A DNA stretch of 64,000 nt from assembly GCF_001584145.1 (NCBI RefSeq), contig NZ_CP013232.1, forward strand, positions 2,542,001 to 2,606,000. The letters run 5' to 3'. Shown piece after piece: positions 11,257-20,813 of the stretch (within the stretch, counting starts at the first letter, position 1; the number at the start of each line of letters is the position of its first letter). The position numbers were made by a program, and so were the translations under genes. The notes below the pieces were generated by a model, which was not told where the DNA came from, ran no database searches, and saw only the letters and a program-made list of their open reading frames with translations. The DNA comes from Collimonas fungivorans. Lineage in GTDB: Bacteria; Pseudomonadota; Gammaproteobacteria; Burkholderiales; Burkholderiaceae_D.

Positions 11257-12264
11257 TCAACTGCTCTCCCTCTGGACCAGTTGATGCGGCAGCAGCACCC
11301 CTTGCACGGTTGCTTCCGGGTCGGCCAGCCGCTGCAGCAGCAACTGCGCGGCAGTTTCGCCGAGGGCGCGCATGGGCTGGGCGATGGTGGTCAGCGCCGG
11401 CCAGGTTTGCGCGGCAATGGCAATATCGTCGAAGCCCACCACGGCGACTTCTTCGGGGACGCGCTTGTTCAACTGGCGCATGGCGCTCAGGGCGCCGATA
11501 GCCAGTGTGTCGGATACGGCGAAGACGGCGCTGGGCGCGTCCGGCTGCGCCATCATCTGCAAGGTGGCGTGTTTGCCGGCCTCATAGTCGAGGTTGTCGA
11601 CCTGCTGCCGCCATTCAGGGCGTGCCTGCAATCCGGCCGCCTGCAGGGCGTCGAGATAACCGCGCTGGCGCTCGCGCGCATAGCGGTAGCGCTGGTCCGA
11701 GTTGATCAGGCCGATCCGGGTATGGCCGCGGTTTATCAGGTGGCGCACGGCGTCGCCGGCGGCGCGGTAGTTGTCAACGCCGACATACGGTACGGCGATG
11801 TCGGGATCGAATTCACAGCAGGCGACCCACGGCAGGATATTCGATTCATTGGCAAGGGCATGCTGCACGGTATCCGGGTCAAGGCAGATCGCGCCGTCGG
11901 CGCGGTGCGTGCGCAGCAGGTCGAAATAGGCGCTCTCGCGCCCGGCTTCGGCGCCGGTGTCGCACAGCATGACGAAATAACCGTGCTCGCGCGCCACGCT
12001 GTCGATGCCACGCACGATTTCCGAATAAAACGGATTGCCGACGTCCGGCACCATGGTCAGCAGCAGGCGGCTGGTGGCGGTGCGCAGGTTGCGCGCCAGG
12101 TGGTTCAGCCGATAGCCCAGCGCTGTCACGGAGGTCATTACCTTGTCGCGGGTCCCGGGCCGTACGCCATCCATGTCGTTCATGACGCGAGACACGGTAG
12201 CCACGGATACGCCGGCATGCAGGGCGACAGCGGAGATCGAGGCAGACGTGGATTTAGGCGGCAT
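11257..12264 (-). CDS. LacI-family repressor of the sugar ABC operon
   Basis: Cytoplasmic sugar-responsive repressor, 335 aa. The N-terminal helix-turn-helix and hinge (SISAVALHAGVSVATVSRVMND, about residues 8-29) are followed by a periplasmic-binding-protein-like effector domain (LLTMVPDVGNPFYSEIVRGID, FDDIAIAAQTWPALTTIAQP). It is the first gene of a minus-strand operon whose next gene, the ATPase, starts two bases beyond its stop codon. A perfect 20-bp palindrome 29 bases before its start is the likely operator, so it would control itself and everything downstream. The MFS gene on the other strand might also respond. Confidence 0.92.
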   Translation of the reverse strand: MPPKSTSASISAVALHAGVSVATVSRVMNDMDGVRPGTRDKVMTSVTALGYRLNHLARNLRTATSRLLLTMVPDVGNPFYSEIVRGIDSVAREHGYFVMLCDTGAEAGRESAYFDLLRTHRADGAICLDPDTVQHALANESNILPWVACCEFDPDIAVPYVGVDNYRAAGDAVRHLINRGHTRIGLINSDQRYRYARERQRGYLDALQAAGLQARPEWRQQVDNLDYEAGKHATLQMMAQPDAPSAVFAVSDTLAIGALSAMRQLNKRVPEEVAVVGFDDIAIAAQTWPALTTIAQPMRALGETAAQLLLQRLADPEATVQGVLLPHQLVQRESS

Positions 12265-12293
12265 GTGAGGAATTCGTTTGCGGTGGTCAATTT

Positions 12294-12313
12294 AAATGTA
12301 ATCGATTACATTT
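12294..12313. promoter_or_regulatory. LacI-type operator (perfect 20-bp palindrome)
   Basis: AAATGTAATCGATTACATTT is a perfect dyad with the central CG typical of LacI-family sites. It lies 29 bases upstream of the LacI ATG, in the divergent region shared with the MFS gene. The sequence is certain; binding by this repressor is inferred from position. Confidence 0.8.
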
Positions 12314-12418
12314 GATTTATACGTGCTCGCCGCGTGGCTGGCAAGATGAATTCATGCTGTGATGCAACATCAAAATCGAACTTGGAAAAGGCAAGGAGGG
12401 GGAGAATCGAAGCGCAGG

Positions 12419-12478
12419 AAAGGAAGCAGTAAAGGAAGCAGTAAAGGAAGCAGTAAAGGAAGCAGTAAAGGAAGCAGT
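12419..12478. repeat. 12-bp tandem repeat, five perfect copies
   Basis: Five consecutive copies of AAAGGAAGCAGT, with a sixth partial copy to 12483, lie 60-120 bases upstream of the MFS start. On the plus strand they would read KGSS repeats in a 60-codon open frame (GTG at 12359 or ATG at 12362, stop at 12541). That frame's stop overlaps the MFS start region. I see no other sign of coding, so a leader peptide is only a possibility. Copy number may vary by slippage and change spacing in the leader. Confidence 0.9.
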
Positions 12479-12537
12479 AAAGGGAAGAAAACCAAAACCG
12501 AGGGTATCACCGTGGTCAAACAAAAAAGGATATGTCT

Positions 12538-13827
12538 ATGAGCAGCATTGCAAGCCGCAGCACCGTCGCAACGCCTTTCGAACAGCACCCGCAGACCTGG
12601 CGCGCCGTCATTTCGTCGTCCATCGGCAATGCGCTGGAATGGTTCGATGTCTTGCTGTACAGCGCCATGGCGGTCACCATCGCCAAACTGTTTTTCCCGA
12701 CGGCGAACCAGACCGTTTCGCTGCTGATTACCTTTGCCACTTTCGGTGTGTCGTTTTTCATGCGGCCGCTGGGCGCGGTCGTCATCGGCGCCTATTCCGA
12801 CCGTGTCGGCCGCAAGGCGGCCTTGACGCTGTCGATCCTGCTGATGATGATCGGCACCTTGCTGATCGCGATCATGCCGACCTATGCCCAGATCGGCTTG
12901 TGGGCGCCGGCCGGCATCGTGCTGGCGCGCTTGCTGCAAGGCTTTTCCGCCGGCGGCGAATTCGGCAGCTCGACCGCCTTCCTGGTGGAGCATGCGCCGC
13001 ACCGGCGCGGATTCTTTTCCAGTTGGCAGGTCGCCAGCCAGGGCCTGAGCATCGTGCTGGCGGCGCTGGCAGGGGCGCTGCTGTCATCCCAGCTCAGTAC
13101 CGAACAGCTGGAATCCTGGGGCTGGCGCCTGCCGTTTTTCTTTGGCTTGCTGATCGGACCGGCCGGTTATTACATCCGCAAGAACCTGGAAGAGTCGCCT
13201 GAATTCGCCCAGGCCGACGCTACCCGCACGCCGCTGCGCGACATCATGACCAGCCAGAAGATGCGGCTGCTGATCGGTTCCGGCAGCGTCATCATGGCTA
13301 CCGTGTCGGTCTACCTGGTGGTCTACATGCCGACCTATGCGGTCAAGCAGCTGGGCATGACGTCGACCGCTTCGTTCAGCGCTACTATCCTGGCCGGCCT
13401 GATCATGCTGCTGTTCTCGCCGGTGGTCGGCCAGCTTTCCGACAAATATGGGCGCACCCCGTTCATGCTGGCCAGCAGCGTGCTGTTCGTGTTGCTGACT
13501 TATCCTTTGTTCGCCTGGCTGTCGTTCAACCCGAGCTTCATCAACCTGCTGCTGGTGCAAGGCGTGATCGGCCTGTTGATGACCATGTATTTTGCCTCGA
13601 TGCCGGCGCTGCTGTCGGATATTTTCCCGGTCCAGACCCGGGGCACCGGCATGTCGCTGAGTTACAACATCGCGGTGATGATTTTCGGCGGTTTTGCAGG
13701 CATGACGATCACCTGGCTGATCGCCGTTACAGAGAACAAGCTGGCGGTGACCTTCTATGTAATCGGCGGTGCATTATTGAGCGTGATCGCTACGCTTGCA
13801 GCGCGTTACAAGTTGCGCCTGCGCTAA
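12538..13827 (+). CDS. MFS transporter, metabolite:H+ symporter (ProP/ShiA-like) family
   Basis: Twelve-helix inner-membrane symporter of the MHS family, substrate unknown. Family markers are IGNALEWFDVLLYSAMA in helix 1, the loop motif SDRVGRKAAL between helices 2 and 3, and RLLQGFSAGGEFGSSTAFLVEHAP at helix 4. 429 aa from the ATG at 12538, chosen because AAGGA lies seven bases before it; a second ATG at 12532 is only one base from that site. Its 5' leader carries the 12-bp repeat and, further up, the LacI operator. Close members move organic acids, betaine or proline; the sugar neighbours do not settle the substrate. Confidence 0.87.
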   Translation: MSSIASRSTVATPFEQHPQTWRAVISSSIGNALEWFDVLLYSAMAVTIAKLFFPTANQTVSLLITFATFGVSFFMRPLGAVVIGAYSDRVGRKAALTLSILLMMIGTLLIAIMPTYAQIGLWAPAGIVLARLLQGFSAGGEFGSSTAFLVEHAPHRRGFFSSWQVASQGLSIVLAALAGALLSSQLSTEQLESWGWRLPFFFGLLIGPAGYYIRKNLEESPEFAQADATRTPLRDIMTSQKMRLLIGSGSVIMATVSVYLVVYMPTYAVKQLGMTSTASFSATILAGLIMLLFSPVVGQLSDKYGRTPFMLASSVLFVLLTYPLFAWLSFNPSFINLLLVQGVIGLLMTMYFASMPALLSDIFPVQTRGTGMSLSYNIAVMIFGGFAGMTITWLIAVTENKLAVTFYVIGGALLSVIATLAARYKLRLR

Positions 13828-14006
13828 CGGCCTGCGCGGCCCGTCCAGGAAATGCATGACAGTCGACGCCAGTGTGGCTTGTCTGTCATGCAAAAAATAT
13901 TCGATTAAAAAAATAAACGAAAAATTGTTTCTATTTTAGGGATTCGTGCCTACAATGGCGGAAAGCGATACCAAAACAAACTACGCCAATTACACGGAGA
14001 TAAAAC

Positions 14007-15011
14007 ATGACGAACGTGGTAACTGAGGTCGCAGTATTCGGCGCCGGCCGCATCGGCAAGATCCATGCGGGCAACCTGGTGCTGCAGCCAGGCGCCAACC
14101 TGAAATATGTCAGCGACATCAATACGCAAGCCGCACAGGAACTGGCTCAGCAGCATGGCGCGCAGGTGGCGGATATCGACAGTGTGCTGGCCGATGCGAG
14201 CATAGGCGCGGTGCTGATAGCCTCCAGCACCGACACTCACGCAGACCTGATCATGCGCGCGGCGGCGGCAGGCAAGGCGATTTTTTGCGAAAAGCCGGTA
14301 GACCTGACGCTGGAGCGCGCCAAGGCATGCGCGCGCGCGGTAGCAGACGCCGGAGTGACTTGCATGATCGGTTTCCAGCGCCGTTTCGATCCGACCTTCA
14401 GTGCATTGAAAACGCGCCTGGCAGCCGGCGAAATCGGCGATCCGGAAATGCTGATCGTCACCAGCCGCGACCCTGGTGCACCGCCGGTATCATATATCAA
14501 GAGCTCAGGCGGCATTTTCAAGGACATGCTGATCCACGATTTCGATATTTTCCGCTGGATACTGGAAGACGAAGCCGTCAGCATCTCGGCCACCGGCAGT
14601 TGCCTGACCGATCCGGCGATTGCCGAAGCCGGCGATATCGATTGCGCGGCTGTCACCATCCGCAGCCGCCGCGGCCGTTTGTGCCAGATCAACACCAGCC
14701 GTCGCGCCGCCTATGGCTACGATCAACGCTTTGAAGTGCTTGGCAGCAAAGGCATGCTGCAAGCCGGCAATCACAAGCCGACCGAGGTAGTCGCTGCCGG
14801 CGCCCATCACGTCAGCCAGGACAAGCCGGAGCACTTCTTCCTGGAGCGTTACCGGGCTGCATATGCCAGCGAGATTGCCCATTTCTTCGATGCCGTGGTC
14901 AACCAGGCTGCGGTGCGCACCACCATCGAAGACGGCGTCAAGGCGCTGGAACTGGCGGAAGCGGCGACGCTGTCCTGGCGTGAAAATCGTACTATCGAGC
15001 TGGCAAAATGA
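14007..15011 (+). CDS. iolG: Inositol 2-dehydrogenase (IolG-like, Gfo/Idh/MocA family)
   Basis: Probably oxidises myo-inositol (or a stereoisomer) to 2-keto-inositol with NAD+. The 334-aa protein has the Rossmann motif VFGAGRIGKIHAGNL (about 9-23). EKPVDL carries the catalytic Lys near residue 96, and KDMLIHDFDIFRW places the Asp (173) and His (177) seen in Bacillus inositol dehydrogenase. It overlaps the next dehydrogenase by four bases (ATGA). It lies about 2.6 kb before, not inside, the iolCDEB operon, and two dehydrogenases are present, so one may serve scyllo- or chiro-inositol. Confidence 0.8.
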   Translation: MTNVVTEVAVFGAGRIGKIHAGNLVLQPGANLKYVSDINTQAAQELAQQHGAQVADIDSVLADASIGAVLIASSTDTHADLIMRAAAAGKAIFCEKPVDLTLERAKACARAVADAGVTCMIGFQRRFDPTFSALKTRLAAGEIGDPEMLIVTSRDPGAPPVSYIKSSGGIFKDMLIHDFDIFRWILEDEAVSISATGSCLTDPAIAEAGDIDCAAVTIRSRRGRLCQINTSRRAAYGYDQRFEVLGSKGMLQAGNHKPTEVVAAGAHHVSQDKPEHFFLERYRAAYASEIAHFFDAVVNQAAVRTTIEDGVKALELAEAATLSWRENRTIELAK

Positions 15012-16045
15012 ATCCATCATCACATCACGCGCCAATACTGAAGGTCGGCATCGTCGGCCTTGGCAGGTTAGGGCGCCGCCATGCAGAAAATCTCATGTCG
15101 CGCGTCGCCGGAGCAACCCTGGTTGCGGCCTGCAGTCCGCTGCAGAGTGAACTGGAATGGGCGCGCGATACCTTGCAGGTGCCGCACCTGTACGAAGACT
15201 ACGCCGCTTTACTGGCGCATGGCGGCCTGGATGCGGTGTTTCTGGTGACGCCGACATCCCTGCATCCGCAGCAGATCATCCAGGCCCTGCGGGCCGGCAA
15301 GCACGTGTTTTGCGAAAAGCCGCTGTCGCTTGACCTGGAGGATTGCCGCCGCGTCAGCGCTGAAGCTGCGCTGCATCCGCAGCTGCAGGTCATGATCGGT
15401 TTTGTGCGGCGCTTCGACGCCAGCTATCAGGACGCCTACAGGAAAATCCAGCAAGGCGCCATCGGTTCGCCATTCATGGTGTATTCGCAAACCTGCGATC
15501 AATACGATCCGGATGGTTTCTTCGTCAAGTTTGCAGCGACCAGCGGCGGCATATTCCTCGACTGCAGCGTGCACGATATCGACCTGGCGCGCTGGCTGCT
15601 CGGCAATCCACAACCGGTCCGGGTCTACGCCAGCGGCACGCGCGCGATCCATCACGACCTGCAGCAGTTCCAGGATGTCGACAACGGCGTCGCCATTTGC
15701 GAATTCGATAATGGCAAGCTGGCCACTTTCTATGCGTCGCGCACCATGGCGCATGGGCATGACACCATGACTGAAATTACAGGAACGGCAGGGCGCTTGA
15801 CCGTGGGCGGCAATGCGCGCAAGAACCGCCTGGAGATTGCCGACGCGCACGGCGTTCGCAATGAGTGCCTGCCCAGTTTCTTCGAGCGCTTCGAAGATGC
15901 TTTCCTGACCGAGGTCACCAGTTTCGTGGAGGCGATACGCCGCCAGCGCAAACTGGAGCTGACTCTGGATGACGCTACCGAGGCGACTCGCATCGGCATC
16001 GCGTTACGCGAATCGCTGCTGTCGAAACAGCCGGTGTTGCTCTGA
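15008..16045 (+). CDS. Second Gfo/Idh/MocA dehydrogenase paired with iolG
   Basis: NAD(P)-dependent polyol/sugar dehydrogenase of 345 aa. Rossmann motif VGIVGLGRLGRRHAENL (about 13-29), catalytic CEKPLSLD with Lys near residue 104, and LDCSVHDIDLARWLL supplying the Asp and His of the IolG/IolW-type active site. It is translationally coupled to the upstream iolG-like gene by a 4-bp overlap. Known genomes with two such enzymes use them for different inositol stereoisomers or for inosose interconversion; that assignment here is inference. Confidence 0.82.
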   Translation: MNPSSHHAPILKVGIVGLGRLGRRHAENLMSRVAGATLVAACSPLQSELEWARDTLQVPHLYEDYAALLAHGGLDAVFLVTPTSLHPQQIIQALRAGKHVFCEKPLSLDLEDCRRVSAEAALHPQLQVMIGFVRRFDASYQDAYRKIQQGAIGSPFMVYSQTCDQYDPDGFFVKFAATSGGIFLDCSVHDIDLARWLLGNPQPVRVYASGTRAIHHDLQQFQDVDNGVAICEFDNGKLATFYASRTMAHGHDTMTEITGTAGRLTVGGNARKNRLEIADAHGVRNECLPSFFERFEDAFLTEVTSFVEAIRRQRKLELTLDDATEATRIGIALRESLLSKQPVLL

Positions 16046-16139
16046 CAGCGTTTGCCTGCGCGATGGCAGCGGCATTTGATCGGGGAAAGTGACTATTTGA
16101 TCGAATGCGATATTTGGCGACGGGGGAGAAAATGCGGGG

Positions 16140-16499
16140 TCAAGGTTTTACTTGCGTAGCAATGAAATACACGGCTGAAACCAGCAGTCCCACAGCGCCT
16201 GTCAATTTCCAGGTCAGCCCGTCCAGCACTTTATACAAGGTGGCGAACTCCTTGTGCATAACAGCGAATTCTTTGTACATAGTGGCTTCAAGATCTTTAA
16301 CGTCCGCTTTTGTCGCGCAGTTATCCAGCCTGGTCTCTATACGAGAAAGGCGGTCGCGCGTCTCGATCGCGAATTCTTCAAGTTTGTTGACTCTTGCTTC
16401 CATGGCATCATCATAACCACCGCCTCCACCCGTGGCAAGCCCGGATTTCTCGCTCCGCCGCGTACTGCCCTTGCTCTCGATATGCTTAAGTTCAGCCAT
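16140..16499 (-). CDS. Small coiled-coil protein with one C-terminal membrane helix
   Basis: I do not recognise a named family. The 119-aa product has a charged Gly-rich start, a long heptad-like coiled coil (about 25-95, with NKLEEFAIETRDRLSRIETRLD and repeated YKEFA/HKEFA units) and one membrane segment near the C-terminus (about 97-116). The ATG at 16499 is preceded by GGGGAG and is preferred over a TTG at 16511. Such tail-anchored coiled coils resemble phage-holin-like or DUF1640-type proteins, but no phage genes are near. It stands alone between the iolG pair and the RpiR regulator. Confidence 0.7.
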   Translation of the reverse strand: MAELKHIESKGSTRRSEKSGLATGGGGGYDDAMEARVNKLEEFAIETRDRLSRIETRLDNCATKADVKDLEATMYKEFAVMHKEFATLYKVLDGLTWKLTGAVGLLVSAVYFIATQVKP

Positions 16500-16571
16500 A
16501 TTTCTCCCCAATCCGTATTGCCAGCTTACGGCGACTGCAGATGGGAAATTGTACTGTAATTATCTTGTCAT

Positions 16572-17438
16572 TTATTCATCGTAACCTTCGATTGCGCCCG
16601 TTTCCTCCACATTAAGCTCAAGCCTATAAGCCAGCGCAATGAACAGGGCCTGGCAAAGGCACATGGCGTTGGTCAGCGAGCGAAATGCAAATGCGCTGCC
16701 TTCCTTGACGGTCAGCAATACCGATGCATGGCGGGCCAGCGGACTCAGCTGGCTGTCGGTGATCACCAGCGATTTTGCCTGGTGATGATGGGCCAACCGC
16801 ACGCAGGCCTGGGTTTCCTTGCCGTAGGGCGTAAAGCTGATCGCGATCACGACGTCGTTCTTGCCTATGCTGCGGATCTGCTCGCGGATCATGCCGCCCA
16901 GGCCTGACAGCAGGTGCACGCGCTTGTTGGTGTGCTGCAAGGCATATACGATGTAGCTGGCGATAGGGAAGGAACGGCGCACCCCGATCACATAGATATT
17001 TTCGGCCTTCTGCAACAGCTTGACCGCTGCGTCGAACTGCACGTCGTCCATGCCGTTCAGCAGTTCGTCCAGGCCGCTGCGGCTGGCGGCGATGAATTCG
17101 CGCGCCATCGAACCACCGGTGAGCGGGGTTGGCTTGGCGTCGATCAGCTTGCGTATCCGTTGCTGGTAGTTTTGCGAAGGGATCGCCTGCGCCGTATAGG
17201 CATCGCGGAAAACCGCCTGCATCTCGCTGAAGCCACTGAAGCCGAATTGCTTGGCGAAGCGCACGATGGCGGACGGCTGCACATCGCAATGCTCGGCGAT
17301 GTCGCTGATCCGTTCCAGCATCAGGCTGCTGCGGTGTTGCTCCACATAGGTGGCGATAATCTTCAGCTGGCGCGAAAGCGTTGCGTATTGTTCGGCGATT
17401 TGCAGCATCAGCTGGTCGACAGTCGGCGTATCTGCCAT
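16572..17438 (-). CDS. RpiR/MurR-family repressor of the inositol regulon
   Basis: 288-aa cytoplasmic regulator. An N-terminal HTH domain (about 1-80; SDIAEHCDVQPSAIVRFAKQFGFSGFSEMQ) is followed by a SIS phosphosugar-binding domain (about 125-260; NIYVIGVRRSFPIASYIVYAL, DVVIAISFTPYGKET, SLVITDSQLSPLARHA). It is transcribed divergently from the inositol importer and catabolic operon. RpiR-type IolR proteins of other Proteobacteria repress iol genes and respond to a phosphorylated intermediate of the pathway. That role here is inferred from family and position. Confidence 0.88.
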   Translation of the reverse strand: MADTPTVDQLMLQIAEQYATLSRQLKIIATYVEQHRSSLMLERISDIAEHCDVQPSAIVRFAKQFGFSGFSEMQAVFRDAYTAQAIPSQNYQQRIRKLIDAKPTPLTGGSMAREFIAASRSGLDELLNGMDDVQFDAAVKLLQKAENIYVIGVRRSFPIASYIVYALQHTNKRVHLLSGLGGMIREQIRSIGKNDVVIAISFTPYGKETQACVRLAHHHQAKSLVITDSQLSPLARHASVLLTVKEGSAFAFRSLTNAMCLCQALFIALAYRLELNVEETGAIEGYDE

Positions 17439-17537
17439 GGTGTTCTTTCTGATTTATGTCGTGAAGCAATTATAAAGAAAATTTGGCAAGTGAAAATAAA
17501 ATTCTAATTTAAATTTAATTGAAAAAAACGTTGCATA

Positions 17538-17566
17538 TTGAATCCGCTTGTTCTATTGTTTAATAC
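17538..17566 (+). promoter_or_regulatory. Predicted sigma-70 promoter of the inositol operon
   Basis: TTGAAT (17538-17543) and TAATAC (17561-17566) are separated by exactly 17 bases and lie about 70 bases before the binding-protein start. The AT-rich DNA just upstream (about 17470-17530) separates it from the divergent repressor gene and is the obvious place for its operator; I could not define a clear dyad there. Confidence 0.6.
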
Positions 17567-17633
17567 CGATGACGCTGTCGGATCCGGGCGATCAGCCTAA
17601 AGGGTAGTGAACAAAACAACAACGGAGACAACT

Positions 17634-18677
17634 ATGCAACGAATCAGATGCAAGGGCCTGGCCAGGGTCCTGATGGTGACGGCGCTGGCGATGAGCTTTG
17701 GCGCGATGAATGCCACTTATGCAGCAAATGAAAAATTCGTCCTGATCAGCCACGCACCGGATTCCGATTCCTGGTGGAACACTATCAAGAACGCCATCAA
17801 GCAGGCCGGCGAAGATTTCAACGTTACAGTCGATTACCGCAATCCGCCCAATGGCGACCTGGCCGACATGTCGCGTCTGATCGAGCAGGCCGCGGCCCGT
17901 CATTATGATGGCGTGATCGCCAGCATCGCCGATTTCAGCGTGCTGAAAAAAGCCATGGAAAACGTCACTGCCAAGAAAATCCCGCTGGTCACCATCAATT
18001 CCGGCACCCAGCAGCAAAGTGAAGAGCTGGGCGCGATCATGCACGTTGGCCAGCCGGAATACGACGCGGGCAAGGGCGCCGGCGAAAAAGCCAAGGCCGC
18101 CGGCATCAAGTCTTTCCTGTGCGTCAATCACTATGCCACCAATCCTTCTTCCTTCGAACGCTGCCGCGGTTTTGCCGAGGCTATCGGTGTCGATTATAAA
18201 AAATCAACGCTGGATGCGGGCCAGGATCCGACTGGCATAGAGAGCAAGGTCAGTGCCTATTTGCGCAACAATCCCGGCACCCAGGCGGTGCTGGCGCTTG
18301 GTCCGGATTCGGCTTCGCCAAGCTTGCGCGCGCTGCAAAAAATGGGCTTGAAAGGCAAGATGTGGTTCGCTACCTTCGACCTGTCGGAAGAAGTAGCCAA
18401 GGGCATCAAGGATGGTTCCGTGCAGTTTGCGATTGACCAGCAACCCTACCTGCAAGGTTATATCCCGGTCGCCGTGCTGGCCATCATGACGCAAAACAAG
18501 ACCACCGATGTCGCCACCATCCAGGCCAAGCTGAAAGCCAATCCGAAGTTCCAGGCCCGGCTGGCCGAATATGGGCTGGCGCCGCTCTACGGACCGCGCC
18601 ACATCAGCTCCGGTCCTGGCTACATCACCAAGGATAATCTCGACAAAGTGCTGAAATACGCTGGCCAGTATCGCTGA
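17634..18677 (+). CDS. Periplasmic inositol/sugar-binding protein of the iol ABC importer
   Basis: Peripla_BP_4 solute-binding protein, 347 aa. Sec signal peptide of about 30 residues (RIRCKGLARVLMVTALAM..., cleavage after TYA), then a binding domain with LISHAPDSDSWWNTIKNAIKQAGEDF and DYRNPPNGDLADMSRLIEQA. Start at 17634 because GGAGAC precedes it at good distance. First gene of the inositol operon. A C-terminal segment near AVLAIMTQNKTTD is as expected for sugar-binding proteins. Inositol as substrate is inferred from the downstream iol genes. Confidence 0.87.
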   Translation: MQRIRCKGLARVLMVTALAMSFGAMNATYAANEKFVLISHAPDSDSWWNTIKNAIKQAGEDFNVTVDYRNPPNGDLADMSRLIEQAAARHYDGVIASIADFSVLKKAMENVTAKKIPLVTINSGTQQQSEELGAIMHVGQPEYDAGKGAGEKAKAAGIKSFLCVNHYATNPSSFERCRGFAEAIGVDYKKSTLDAGQDPTGIESKVSAYLRNNPGTQAVLALGPDSASPSLRALQKMGLKGKMWFATFDLSEEVAKGIKDGSVQFAIDQQPYLQGYIPVAVLAIMTQNKTTDVATIQAKLKANPKFQARLAEYGLAPLYGPRHISSGPGYITKDNLDKVLKYAGQYR

Positions 18678-18695
18678 TCCGGGCCTTGTTTTACA

Positions 18696-18729
18696 CGGCT
18701 GCCCGTAACGGCGACGGCACGGGCAGCCG
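18696..18729 (+). other. Strong mRNA hairpin after the inositol-binding-protein gene
   Basis: An 11-bp perfect stem, CGGCTGCCCGT (18696-18706) against ACGGGCAGCCG (18719-18729), with a 12-nt loop and no T-run. It sits in the 180-base gap before the permease gene. Such hairpins typically protect the upstream message and give more binding protein than permease. Confidence 0.65.
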
Positions 18730-18857
18730 GCAAACGGAAATCCAGGGGGACTATGCACCCCGGGCTTTGTTACGCCCGCCGCATTTCGCCATTCCCCCGC
18801 CAGGCCGGTCCGACACGCGGCTAACGCGGTTAAGTTAATACATGCAGGAGATACACA

Positions 18858-20018
18858 ATGAATTCAAGCAGTGTGCACGCTGACAAGCTTGGCGCCGACG
18901 GTGTCGCCCCGGCGCAGCAGAAGGCGGCGCCGAATGATGAGCGGGTCCGCAAGGAAGGGGCTTTGAAACGGTTCCTGGGACGTCCGGAATTTGCCTCGCT
19001 GGCAGGCGCGATCCTGGTCTTTATCGTATTCGGTTTCGCCGCCGGCGATTCCGGCATGTTCAACCTGGATGGCGTCGTCAACTGGATGCAGGTGGCGGCC
19101 TACCTGGGCCTGATCTCTATCGGCGCCTGCGTGCTGATGATCGCCGGCGAGTTCGATTTGTCAATCGGTTCGATGATCGGCTTTGCCGGCATGATGGTGG
19201 CGATTCCCACCGTCTATTTCCACTGGCCGTTCTGGCTCGCGGTACTGTTTGCCTTTGCCGGCTCGATGGCGCTGGGCTGGCTCAACGGCTACCTGGTAGT
19301 CAAGACCAGGCTGCCTTCCTTTATCGTCACGCTGGCGTTCATGTTCATCCTGCGCGGCCTGACGCTGGCGTTATCGATCATGTTCGCCAACCGTACCATC
19401 GTCAGCGGCGTCGGCGACCTCGCCGCGAACGACTGGCTGGGCAGCTGGCTGTTCACCGGCAATCTCGGCAGCGGGCTGTTCCACTGGATGGCCAATCATG
19501 GCTGGATCGCCACCATGGCCAACGGCCAGCCGCTGGTGGCAGGCATTCCCAAGGTGATCGCCTGGTGGCTGGTGCTGGCGCTGGGGGCGAGTTTTGTCCT
19601 GGCGCGCACCCAGTTCGGCAACTGGATCTTCGCCGTCGGCGGCGACGCCAACGCCGCCAAGAATGTCGGCGTGCCGGTGAAGCGGGTCAAGATTTCGCTG
19701 TTCGTATTCACCGCTTTCTGCGCCTGCCTGTTTGCCGTGCTGCAGGTGGCGGACGTCGGTTCGGCTGCGGCCGACCGCGGCTTGCAGAAGGAATTCGAAG
19801 CCATCATTGCTGCCGTGATCGGCGGCGCCTTGCTGACCGGCGGCTACGGTTCGGTGATCGGCGCCTGCTTCGGCGCCCTGATCTTCGGCGTGGTGCAGAT
19901 CGGCATTACCTATACCAATCTCAATTCCGACTGGTTCCGCGTGTTCCTTGGCGTGATGCTGCTGGTGGCTGTATTGTTCAATAATTATGTCCGTCGCCGC
20001 GTGACGGAGGCGAGGTAA
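18858..20018 (+). CDS. Inositol/sugar ABC importer permease (RbsC type)
   Basis: Inner-membrane permease with about ten helices, 386 aa. A charged cytoplasmic head of about 45 residues precedes the first helix ([16 protein letters not shown]). Family elements: [67 protein letters not shown] and [27 protein letters not shown] good ribosome site (AGGAGAT) precedes the ATG. Its ATPase partner follows by two bases. Confidence 0.92.
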   Translation: MNSSSVHADKLGADGVAPAQQKAAPNDERVRKEGALKRFLGRPEFASLAGAILVFIVFGFAAGDSGMFNLDGVVNWMQVAAYLGLISIGACVLMIAGEFDLSIGSMIGFAGMMVAIPTVYFHWPFWLAVLFAFAGSMALGWLNGYLVVKTRLPSFIVTLAFMFILRGLTLALSIMFANRTIVSGVGDLAANDWLGSWLFTGNLGSGLFHWMANHGWIATMANGQPLVAGIPKVIAWWLVLALGASFVLARTQFGNWIFAVGGDANAAKNVGVPVKRVKISLFVFTAFCACLFAVLQVADVGSAAADRGLQKEFEAIIAAVIGGALLTGGYGSVIGACFGALIFGVVQIGITYTNLNSDWFRVFLGVMLLVAVLFNNYVRRRVTEAR

Positions 20019-20020
20019 TC

Positions 20021-20803
<783 letters not shown>

Positions 20804-20813
20804 AGGAATACAC

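Noticed and set aside
12419..12478. CRISPR-like array
   Set aside because: The units are contiguous 12-mers with no spacers.
12359..12541. 60-codon KGSS-repeat peptide as a real gene
   Set aside because: It exists only because the 12-bp repeat keeps a frame open; no ribosome-binding site or conserved sequence supports it. Listed as a repeat instead.
13854..13891. Terminator after the MFS gene
   Set aside because: A 9-bp stem (GCATGACAG/CTGTCATGC) exists but has a 20-nt loop and is followed by A's, not T's, on the plus strand.
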